Shown one piece after another: positions 1-5,925 of a stretch of DNA of 11,848 bases (its first letter is position 1; each line of letters opens with the position of its first letter). The translations under genes and the position numbers were made by a program. The notes beneath the pieces were generated by a model, which was not told the origin of the DNA, made no database searches, and saw nothing but the letters and a program-made list of their open reading frames with translations. This stretch comes from Allopontixanthobacter sp041741895 (GTDB lineage: Bacteria; Pseudomonadota; Alphaproteobacteria; Sphingomonadales; Sphingomonadaceae). The stretch spans positions 1-11,848 of the forward strand of contig JBGSJO010000116.1 of assembly GCA_041741895.1 (NCBI GenBank). The letters are read 5' to 3'.

Positions 1-372
1 CGAAACCAGCCTGGGCAGCCACTTCTTCTTCTGTTCTTCCGTCCCGTGGCGGACCAGATAGGGCAGAATAATCACATTATGCAGACTGGCCGCAAAGCCT
101 TCGACACCCTTGTTGGCCTGCTGGTTCACCACCACCATATCGTGCCGGAAATCGCCGCCATGACCGCCATATTCCTCCGGCACCGACACGCCAAGCAGGC
201 CGGCCGCGCCAGCCTCCCGCCAGAATTCGCGGTCAACCTGGCCGTCTTCACGCCATTTCAGCACCCGCTTTTCCGGCGCGTGCTGGTCATAGAATTTGCC
301 CACGGCATCGTAGAACATGGAGATTTCTTCATCTTCCATATATTCGGGCTGGGGAACGTCGATAATCGGCAT
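1..372 (-). CDS. Acyl-CoA dehydrogenase, N-terminal part (cut by window edge)
   Basis: Reading leftwards from the ATG at 372-370 gives 124 codons with no stop before the window edge, so only the N-terminal part of the protein is visible. It begins MPIIDVPQPEYMEDEEISMF and contains FWREAGAAGLLGVSVPEEYGG followed by a hydrophobic helix and a HGTEEQKKKWLP segment. These are the typical helical N-terminal domain features of acyl-CoA dehydrogenases, which oxidise acyl-CoA to 2-enoyl-CoA using FAD in the cytoplasm. The FAD-binding and catalytic-base regions lie outside the window, so chain-length class cannot be judged. An AAAAGG ribosome site (complement of 379-384) sits 6 bases before the ATG and supports this start. 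The gene is divergent from the alpha/beta hydrolase at 488. It is a different paralogue from the complete dehydrogenase at 1364-2506. Confidence 0.9.
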   Translation of the reverse strand, partial: MPIIDVPQPEYMEDEEISMFYDAVGKFYDQHAPEKRVLKWREDGQVDREFWREAGAAGLLGVSVPEEYGGHGGDFRHDMVVVNQQANKGVEGFAASLHNVIILPYLVRHGTEEQKKKWLPRLVS

Positions 373-430
373 GATGGACCTTTTCGTCAGAAGCGATAAG
401 GCCGTGTCGTATCATCCGCCTTGATAAGTG

Positions 431-467
431 CAATGGCTGGAATAGAACAATGGCCTGAATAGAACAA
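431..467. repeat. 17-bp tandem direct repeat in a divergent promoter region
   Basis: Positions 431-447 (CAATGGCTGGAATAGAA) and 448-464 (CAATGGCCTGAATAGAA) are head-to-tail copies differing only at two adjacent bases, and a third copy begins with CAA at 465-467. The repeat lies in the 115-bp gap between the divergent acyl-CoA dehydrogenase (start 372) and alpha/beta hydrolase (start 488). It could be a tandem operator or simply a local duplication; no known regulator site was recognised. Confidence 0.75.
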
Positions 468-487
468 AGGGAAGTCGAGACCGCCTC

Positions 488-1363
488 ATGGACCTTATTG
501 GCCCCACATCGCAAACCTACATTTCGCAGCGGACCCGGCTCCATTATGCCGATTGGGGCAATCACGGCGCACCGCCGCTTATCCTGCTGCATGGCGGGCG
601 CGATCATTGTCGCAGCTGGGACTGGGCCGCTGAGGAATTGCGCACGGACTGGCACGTGATCTGCCCCGACCAGCGCGGGCACGGGGACAGCGGGTGGAAC
701 GAAAACGGCTATTACCCCACCATCGGCTATGTCTATGATCTGGCCCAGCTGATCCACCAGCTGGAACTGGCGCCGGTCACCATCGTAGCGCATTCGATGG
801 GCGGCAATGTGTCGATCCGCTATGCCGGGCTATATCCGCAGAATGTTCGCAAACTCGTCGCCATCGAAGGGCTCGGTCCCAGCCCCCAGCGGCTGGAGGA
901 AATGCAAAGCGTGCCCTTCTTTACCCACTGGACCGACTGGATCGACCAAAAGCGCGAGGCTTCCGCCCGCCTGCCCAAACGCTACCCCACGTTCGAAACC
1001 GCGCTCGACCGGATGCACGAAGCCAACAGCTATCTCAGCCGGGAACAGGCGCGCCATCTGACGACCCACGCGGTCATCCGCAACGAAGACGGCACTTTCA
1101 GCTGGAAGTTCGATCCGCATCTGCACGCCTGGCCGCCCGACGATTGGACGCAAGACCAATTGCACGAAATCTGGGGGCGGATAACTTGCCCCACGCGAAT
1201 GATCTACGGCAACGACAGCTGGGCCTCCAACCCGGTGAAGGATGGCCGCATCAGGCATTTCGGCGATAATGTCAGCGTGAGTGATTACGACCGCGCCGGG
1301 CACTGGGTCCACCACGACCGGTTCGATGATTTCATGGCCGAGGTGAAGGCGTTTATCGCCTGA
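488..1363 (+). CDS. Alpha/beta-fold hydrolase
   Basis: A 291-residue single-domain hydrolase of the alpha/beta fold, of typical family length and with no signal peptide, so probably cytoplasmic. The oxyanion-hole strand LILLHGG (residues 31-37) precedes the DQRGHGDS motif (61-68). The nucleophile elbow AHSMGG places catalytic Ser103, and GHW near the C-terminus supplies His272. The acid is probably Asp243 in GNDSW, after a late strand. Residues about 130-225 form a lid-like insertion rich in Trp, His and Arg. Family members include esterases, epoxide or haloalkane hydrolases and C-C hydrolases, and the substrate cannot be told from sequence. Its position beside acyl-CoA catabolic genes suggests ester or thioester hydrolysis, which is an inference. 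Ribosome site candidates upstream (GGGAA at 469-473, GAGA at 477-480) are not strong. Its stop codon touches the stop of the opposing dehydrogenase. Confidence 0.92.
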   Translation: MDLIGPTSQTYISQRTRLHYADWGNHGAPPLILLHGGRDHCRSWDWAAEELRTDWHVICPDQRGHGDSGWNENGYYPTIGYVYDLAQLIHQLELAPVTIVAHSMGGNVSIRYAGLYPQNVRKLVAIEGLGPSPQRLEEMQSVPFFTHWTDWIDQKREASARLPKRYPTFETALDRMHEANSYLSREQARHLTTHAVIRNEDGTFSWKFDPHLHAWPPDDWTQDQLHEIWGRITCPTRMIYGNDSWASNPVKDGRIRHFGDNVSVSDYDRAGHWVHHDRFDDFMAEVKAFIA

Positions 1364-2506
1364 TTACAGGCTGCGGCTGATCACTTCCTTCATGATCTCG
1401 CTGGTGCCGCCGAATATCCGTGTCACGCGGGCATCGCGCCACAGGCGGGCGATCAGATATTCGTTCATATAGCCGGCGCCGCCATGCAATTGCAGCGCAG
1501 CGTCACACACCCGCCCCTGCAATTCGGTGTGCCACAGCTTGGCGGACGATGCCTCCGCCGTGGTCAGTTCGCCCGCGATATGCCGCTTCAGGGCCCAGTC
1601 GATATGTGCCCAGCCGACCTGCAATTCCGCAGCCAGCCCTGCCAACGTGAACTTCGTGTTCTGAAACTCGAACACGGTCTGTCCAAACGCCTTCCGGTCC
1701 TTGGTAAAGGCGACCGCTTCATCCAGCGCGCGCTGGGCGCTGGCCTGGCAGCCAATTGCGATCGACAAGCGTTCCTGCGGCAATTCTTCCATCAGATGCA
1801 CGAAGCCGCGCCCTTCCTGCCCGAGCAGGTTTTCCTTCGGGACGCGAACATCGTTGAAGAACAATTCGGACGTGTCGGCCGAATGCTGGCCGATCTTGTC
1901 GAGGTTGCGCCCGCGTTCGAAACCGGGTGTTCCCGCGTCCACCAGCAGCAGCGAGGTTCCCTTTGCGCCCTGGCTCGGGTCGGTCTTGGCAACCACGATC
2001 ACCACATCGCAATTCTGGCCATTGGTGATGTAGGTCTTGGAACCGTTGATGATGTAATCGTCGCCGTCCCGCTTCGCACTGGTGCGCACGCCCTGAAGGT
2101 CCGACCCCGCGCCCGGTTCGGTCATCGCAATCGCTGTGATGACGTCGCCCGAAATCATCCCGGGGAGATATTTTCGCCGCTGTTCCTCGGTCCCCAGCCG
2201 CTCGAAATAATTGACGGTGATGTCGTTCTGCAAGGTGAAACCGGCGGATGATCCGATGTAAGACAGCTCCTCCGCGATCACGGCGTTGTATCCGAAATCG
2301 AGGCCGAGGCCGCCGTTCTCTTCACTAACCGTCGGGCACAGCATCCCCGCCTCGCCCAGCGCCTTCCAAGCCTCGCGCCCGACGATGCCTTCTTCCTCGT
2401 GCTGCTGGAGGAACGGAACCATATGCTCGGCAAAAACCTTGCGCACGGTGTCGCGGAACATGGCGTGATCTTCATTATAGGCAAAGCGGGTGGACATATC
2501 GAGCAT
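1364..2506 (-). CDS. Acyl-CoA dehydrogenase, long-chain/isovaleryl-type active site
   Basis: A complete 380-residue FAD acyl-CoA dehydrogenase that introduces the 2,3 double bond into acyl-CoA and passes electrons to electron-transfer flavoprotein. The N-terminal helical domain is followed by the beta-domain signature MTEPGAGSDLQG (128-139) and TYITNG (158-163), then the C-terminal helical domain with LQLHGGAGYM (338-347). The catalytic base is probably Glu245 in LPQER, the position used by long-chain and isovaleryl-CoA dehydrogenases. The medium-chain position is Gly in FGGTSEI (365-371). Start: the open frame extends further upstream, but the ATG at 2506-2504 has an AGGAA ribosome site 6 bases away, lies beyond the upstream gene's stop, and gives a normal family N-terminus. 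It is the last gene of the hydratase-racemase-dehydrogenase operon, 13 bp after the racemase stop. The precise substrate is unknown. Confidence 0.95.
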   Translation of the reverse strand: MLDMSTRFAYNEDHAMFRDTVRKVFAEHMVPFLQQHEEEGIVGREAWKALGEAGMLCPTVSEENGGLGLDFGYNAVIAEELSYIGSSAGFTLQNDITVNYFERLGTEEQRRKYLPGMISGDVITAIAMTEPGAGSDLQGVRTSAKRDGDDYIINGSKTYITNGQNCDVVIVVAKTDPSQGAKGTSLLLVDAGTPGFERGRNLDKIGQHSADTSELFFNDVRVPKENLLGQEGRGFVHLMEELPQERLSIAIGCQASAQRALDEAVAFTKDRKAFGQTVFEFQNTKFTLAGLAAELQVGWAHIDWALKRHIAGELTTAEASSAKLWHTELQGRVCDAALQLHGGAGYMNEYLIARLWRDARVTRIFGGTSEIMKEVISRSL

Positions 2507-2512
2507 GGGAAA

Positions 2513-2517
2513 TTCCT
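2513..2517 (-). promoter_or_regulatory. Ribosome binding site fixing the dehydrogenase start
   Basis: The minus strand reads AGGAA here, 6 bases before the ATG at 2506-2504 and inside the 13-bp gap after the racemase stop codon. It favours this start over an in-frame upstream start at 2554 that would overlap the racemase gene. Confidence 0.7.
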
Positions 2518-2519
2518 GT

Positions 2520-3668
2520 TCAGGCAATGGTTCCGGCGGCGCGCAAGGCTTCACGCTCCGCCGCGTTGGTGCCGAGTTCGGCCAATATCAAATCGGTCTG
2601 GTCACCCGGCATCGGGGCGGCCGCAGGCACGGGGTTCGCGGTGACACTGTAACGCGGCGCAGGCGCGGGCTGCACATCGCCGCCGACCTTCACAAAAGTT
2701 TCGCGGGCCACATTATGCGGATGGGCAGCCGCTTCGCTCATGGTCAGCACCGGGGCGTAGCAGACATCGGTATGCTCCATGACCGCATCCCATTCGGCAC
2801 GCGTTTTCGTCTTGAACACAGCGGTCATCTTCGCCTTCAGCGCGCGCCATTGGCGCCGATCATGCTGCACATCGAACTCGGGGTCGTCGGCCAGGCCCGC
2901 CGCACGCCGCAGCTCGGCATAGAATTGCGGCTCGATACTGCCGATGGACACGAATTTGCCGTCCGCCGTCTCATAGGTGTCGTAGAAATGCGCGCCGGTA
3001 TCGAGCATGTTCGCACCCAGTTCTTCCGACCACACGCCCATGTTCTTCATGCCGTGCATCATACTCATCAGCACCGCCGTGCCGTCGGTCATCGCCGCGT
3101 CGATCACCTGGCCTTTCGCGCCATTCGCCACTGCCAGCAGCGCGGAAACCATGCCGAAGGCGAGCATCATCCCGCCGCCGCCGAAATCGCCAACCATATT
3201 GATCGGCGGGGTCGGCTTTTCGCCCGCGCGGCCGAAATGGGCCAAGGCCCCAGCGAGGGCGATATAATTGATGTCATGCCCGGCATGGGGCGCGTAGGGG
3301 CCGGTCTGGCCCCAGCCCGTCATCCGCCCGTACACCAACTTCGGATTGTCCGACAGCAGTTCCTCCGGACCAAGGCCGAGCCGCTCCATGACGCCGGGCC
3401 GGAAACCCTCGATGATCCCGTCCGCACTGGCGCACAACTTGCGGGCCAGGACCACGCCCTCGGCACGCTTGAGATCGAGGGCGATCGATTTGCGCCCGCG
3501 CGCCAGCACATCCTTGGATGTGACCGGTTGCGATCCGCCCCGCCTGCCGCTCGCGCGGTCGATCCGGATCACTTCCGCACCGTGATCGGCCAGCATCATG
3601 CCGCAGAACGGGCCGGGACCGATCCCGGCGAATTCGACGATCCGGATTCCGCTGAGCGGCCCCGCCAT
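2520..3668 (-). CDS. Alpha-methylacyl-CoA racemase (family III CoA-transferase fold)
   Basis: A 382-residue protein of the CaiB/BaiF family III fold. Its opening, MAGPLSGIRIVEFAGIGPGP, and the motifs GHDINYI, NMVGDFGGG and IEPQFY closely resemble the mycobacterial and mammalian alpha-methylacyl-CoA racemases. These enzymes epimerise the (2R)- and (2S)-methylacyl-CoA thioesters through a 2-carbanion. The residues matching the known catalytic set are His131, Asp161 and Glu246, all present. Epimerisation lets methyl-branched chains (pristanate, steroid side chains, isoprenoids) enter the (2S)-specific acyl-CoA dehydrogenase, which fits the dehydrogenase encoded 13 bp downstream. The start is 5 bp beyond the enoyl-CoA hydratase stop, so translation is probably coupled. 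Ribosome site sequence is weak (AGGG about 13 bases upstream). A true CoA-transferase activity is the main alternative, less likely given the racemase motifs. Confidence 0.92.
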   Translation of the reverse strand: MAGPLSGIRIVEFAGIGPGPFCGMMLADHGAEVIRIDRASGRRGGSQPVTSKDVLARGRKSIALDLKRAEGVVLARKLCASADGIIEGFRPGVMERLGLGPEELLSDNPKLVYGRMTGWGQTGPYAPHAGHDINYIALAGALAHFGRAGEKPTPPINMVGDFGGGGMMLAFGMVSALLAVANGAKGQVIDAAMTDGTAVLMSMMHGMKNMGVWSEELGANMLDTGAHFYDTYETADGKFVSIGSIEPQFYAELRRAAGLADDPEFDVQHDRRQWRALKAKMTAVFKTKTRAEWDAVMEHTDVCYAPVLTMSEAAAHPHNVARETFVKVGGDVQPAPAPRYSVTANPVPAAAPMPGDQTDLILAELGTNAAEREALRAAGTIA

Positions 3669-3673
3669 TACGG

Positions 3674-4435
3674 CTACTTACCCTGCCAGTTAGGCGCACG
3701 TTTTTCGGCGAACGCCAGGGATCCCTCGCGGGCATCGGCAGACATGAACACCTTGGGAAGCAGCTTGGCCTGTTCTTCGTAACGCTTGTCCCTCGGCCAG
3801 CCGCGCGATTCCTCCATGATCTGCTTGGAAATGCGCACCGCGAGCGGGCCGTTGGCCTGGATCGCGCAGGCCAGTTCCATCGCCCCGCCCAGCGCCGGAC
3901 CTTCGGTGATCCGATTGATCAGGCCCAATTCGTATGCCCGCCGTGCATCGATGAATTCGCCGGTCAGCGCCAGTTCCATCGCCACCTTGTAGGGGATCAG
4001 ATCGGGCAGGACCATCAACCCGCCCGCTGCCGCGGCCAATCCGCGCCGGGCCTCCGGAATGCCGAATTTCGCCGTTGCGCTGGCCACCACCAGATCGCAG
4101 GCGATCATCAGTTCCAGCCCGCCCGCCAGCGCGTAACCTTCGACTGCGGCGATCAACGGTTTGGCCGGCTTTTGCTCGGTCAATCCGCCAAATCCGCGCC
4201 CGGGAACCGACGGGCTTTCGCCGCGCAGGAACCCCTTCAGATCCATCCCGGAACAGAATGTGCCGCCCGCACCGGTCAGGATGCCGACCCGCAGGTGATC
4301 CTCCGCATCCAGCCGGTCCAGCGCCGCCGCGATTGCTTCGGATGCCGCCTTGGTCATCGCGTTTTTTGCTTCGGGGCGATTGATCGTCATGATGAGGATT
4401 CCGTCTTCCTCATGTGTCAGCAATTCTTCACTCAT
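3674..4435 (-). CDS. Enoyl-CoA hydratase/isomerase (crotonase family)
   Basis: A 253-residue crotonase-fold protein, the usual family length, predicted to hydrate 2-enoyl-CoA to 3-hydroxyacyl-CoA in the cytoplasm. The oxyanion-hole segment GTFCSGMDLKGF (58-69) and the helix GYALAGGLELMIACD (100-114) are both present. Glu108 and Glu128 (in GIPEARRG) occupy the two catalytic glutamate positions known from rat enoyl-CoA hydratase, so hydratase activity is credible rather than a degenerate homologue. Start: the frame is open upstream to a TTG at 4462 and an ATG at 4450, but the ATG at 4435-4433 has GGAG 8 bases upstream and gives the normal N-terminus MSEELLTHEEDGILIMTINR. It is the first gene of the minus-strand operon with racemase and acyl-CoA dehydrogenase, and is divergent from the thiolase across an inverted repeat. 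Confidence 0.92.
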   Translation of the reverse strand: MSEELLTHEEDGILIMTINRPEAKNAMTKAASEAIAAALDRLDAEDHLRVGILTGAGGTFCSGMDLKGFLRGESPSVPGRGFGGLTEQKPAKPLIAAVEGYALAGGLELMIACDLVVASATAKFGIPEARRGLAAAAGGLMVLPDLIPYKVAMELALTGEFIDARRAYELGLINRITEGPALGGAMELACAIQANGPLAVRISKQIMEESRGWPRDKRYEEQAKLLPKVFMSADAREGSLAFAEKRAPNWQGK

Positions 4436-4443
4436 CGGGTCGA

Positions 4444-4447
4444 CTCC
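4444..4447 (-). promoter_or_regulatory. Ribosome binding site fixing the hydratase start
   Basis: GGAG on the minus strand, 8 bases before the ATG at 4435-4433. It supports this start over the in-frame ATG at 4450 and TTG at 4462. Confidence 0.6.
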
Positions 4448-4487
4448 CATTTTCGATTGCAACTTATCTTGCTCTCGTGCTGGCCAA

Positions 4488-4507
4488 GGTTTACGGGTCC
4501 GTCAACC
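4488..4507. promoter_or_regulatory. 20-bp inverted repeat, candidate operator of the beta-oxidation genes
   Basis: GGTTTACGGGTCCGTCAACC is an inverted repeat with 8 of 10 symmetric pairs matching; the mismatches are the central pair and one per arm. It lies in the 102-bp region between the divergent hydratase operon (start 4435) and thiolase (start 4538), 30 bp upstream of the thiolase ATG. The minus strand shows a TTGACG -35-like hexamer inside it, but no clear -10 follows. Size and symmetry fit a dimeric regulator such as a TetR or MerR-type acyl-CoA sensor controlling both directions. The regulator itself is not in the window. Confidence 0.55.
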
Positions 4508-4524
4508 GACAATTTAGCCCAAAC

Positions 4525-4530
4525 AAGAGG
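4525..4530 (+). promoter_or_regulatory. Ribosome binding site fixing the thiolase start
   Basis: AAGAGG lies 7 bases before the ATG at 4538. It identifies the true start, because the open frame continues in-frame upstream to 4172 across the divergent hydratase gene. Confidence 0.8.
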
Positions 4531-4537
4531 ATTTCCC

Positions 4538-5806
4538 ATGGCCCATGCCTATATCATCGACGCTGTGCGCACCCCTCGCGGGATCGGCAAAGTAGGCAAG
4601 GGTTCGCTCGCAGCGGCGCACCCACAACATCTGGCTGCAACCGTGCTGAGCGCGATCGCGGAACGCAACAAGCTGGATACCTCCACGGTCGACGACATCA
4701 TCTGGTCCACCTCCACCCAGCGCGGGACGCAAGGCGGCGATCTTGGCCGGATGGCAGCGCTGGATGCGGGTTATGACATAGCCGCCTCGGGCATGACGCT
4801 GGACCGGTTCTGCGGCGGCGGGATTACCACCGTCAATCTGGCGACCGCGCAGATCATGAGCGGAATGGAAGACTGCATCGTCGCGGGCGGCACCGAAATG
4901 ATGAGCCTGACCAGCCAGATGGCCCAGGAAGACATGGCCGCAGGCAAAACGCCGCAAATGATGGGATCGGGTAACCAGCGCCTGCAGGCCGTCCACCCCC
5001 AATCGCATCAGGGCATGTGCGGCGATGCGATCGCCAGCATGGAAGGTTACACCCGGGAGGAACTGGACGAGGTGGGCTATCGCAGCCAGCAGCGCGCCGA
5101 TGCGGCGATCAAGGCAGGCAAATTCGCCAGGAGCATTGTCCCGGTCATGAATGATGATGGCACCGTCATGCTGGATCACGATGAATATCCCCGTCCCGAA
5201 ACCACCCGCGAGGGGCTGGCGCAGTTGCAGCCAGCTTTCACCAAGATCGCCGATGTTCCGCTGGACCGGAATGGGACGACCTTTCGCGGATTGATCAACC
5301 AGAAATACCCGGATCTGGAGATTACCAATTTCCACCATGCCGGCAACAGTTCAGGCGTGGTGGACGGCGCAGCCGCCGTGCTGGTCACCTCCGAAGATTA
5401 TGCGAAAAAACACGGCCTCAAACCCCGCGCCCGCATCGTTGCCACCGCCAATATGGGCGATGATCCAACCCTGATGCTCAACGGCCCGGTGCCTGCCGCG
5501 CAAAAGGTGCTGGCGAAGGCAGGGCTAACTAAGGACGATATCGATCTGTGGGAAATTAACGAAGCGTTCGCGGTCGTCGCGCACCGCTTCGTGGACAAGC
5601 TTGGGCTTGATTGGAACAAGGTCAATGTCAATGGCGGCGCGATTGCGCTGGGCCATCCGATCGGCGCGACCGGTTCGATCCTGATCGGCACTGTGCTGGA
5701 CGAGCTTGAGCGGACCGGCGGGCGCTATGGCCTCGTCACCATGTGTGCAGCGGGCGGCATGGCCCCGGCGATCATCATCGAACGGGTGGACGATTTTGTG
5801 AACTGA
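4538..5806 (+). CDS. Thiolase (acetyl-CoA C-acyltransferase)
   Basis: A 422-residue thiolase, somewhat longer than the roughly 390-400 residues usual for the family. It cleaves 3-ketoacyl-CoA with free CoA, or condenses acetyl-CoA in reverse. The N-terminus MAHAYIIDAVRTPRGIGKVG is characteristic. The acyl-accepting cysteine is Cys92 in LDRFCGGG, Asn341 lies in NEAFA, the general base is His373 in NGGAIALGHPIGATGS, and the second cysteine is Cys403 in MCAAGGM, so the full catalytic set is present. The segment around residues 125-175 (Met-rich, with a CGD motif) is the substrate-side loop region, and some of the extra length may lie here. It is divergent from the hydratase-racemase-dehydrogenase operon across a shared control region and supplies the final thiolytic step of the same beta-oxidation cycle. 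Degradative rather than biosynthetic use is inferred from these neighbours. Confidence 0.95.
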   Translation: MAHAYIIDAVRTPRGIGKVGKGSLAAAHPQHLAATVLSAIAERNKLDTSTVDDIIWSTSTQRGTQGGDLGRMAALDAGYDIAASGMTLDRFCGGGITTVNLATAQIMSGMEDCIVAGGTEMMSLTSQMAQEDMAAGKTPQMMGSGNQRLQAVHPQSHQGMCGDAIASMEGYTREELDEVGYRSQQRADAAIKAGKFARSIVPVMNDDGTVMLDHDEYPRPETTREGLAQLQPAFTKIADVPLDRNGTTFRGLINQKYPDLEITNFHHAGNSSGVVDGAAAVLVTSEDYAKKHGLKPRARIVATANMGDDPTLMLNGPVPAAQKVLAKAGLTKDDIDLWEINEAFAVVAHRFVDKLGLDWNKVNVNGGAIALGHPIGATGSILIGTVLDELERTGGRYGLVTMCAAGGMAPAIIIERVDDFVN

Positions 5807-5813
5807 AGGCCCT

Positions 5814-5839
5814 CGGGCGGGTGCCGGAACCAGCGCCCG
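5814..5839 (+). terminator. GC-rich hairpin after the thiolase gene
   Basis: Eight bases after the thiolase stop, CGGGCGGGT can pair with ACC-AG-CGCCCG, giving a 9-bp stem with a 2-base bulge and the 6-base loop GCCGGA. No T-run follows, so it could be a weak or Rho-assisted terminator or an mRNA 3' end stabiliser. The rest of the 119-bp gap before 5926 shows no other gene. Confidence 0.4.
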
Positions 5840-5925
5840 GTGCCCCCGAAGGCAAAGATACAACGGCCCATGACGCAGGACAATTCCCGCGCTAAGCCGG
5901 TGTTTCAAATCCTTGAGGAATCACC

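Noticed and set aside
2490..3782. 430-codon plus-strand open frame opposite the racemase
   Set aside because: Antisense shadow rich in Arg and His; the minus-strand racemase has full catalytic motifs and operon spacing.
4172..4537. N-terminal extension of the thiolase to an upstream ATG at 4172
   Set aside because: It would overlap the divergent hydratase gene antisense and has no family similarity; AAGAGG before 4538 and the normal thiolase N-terminus fix the start.
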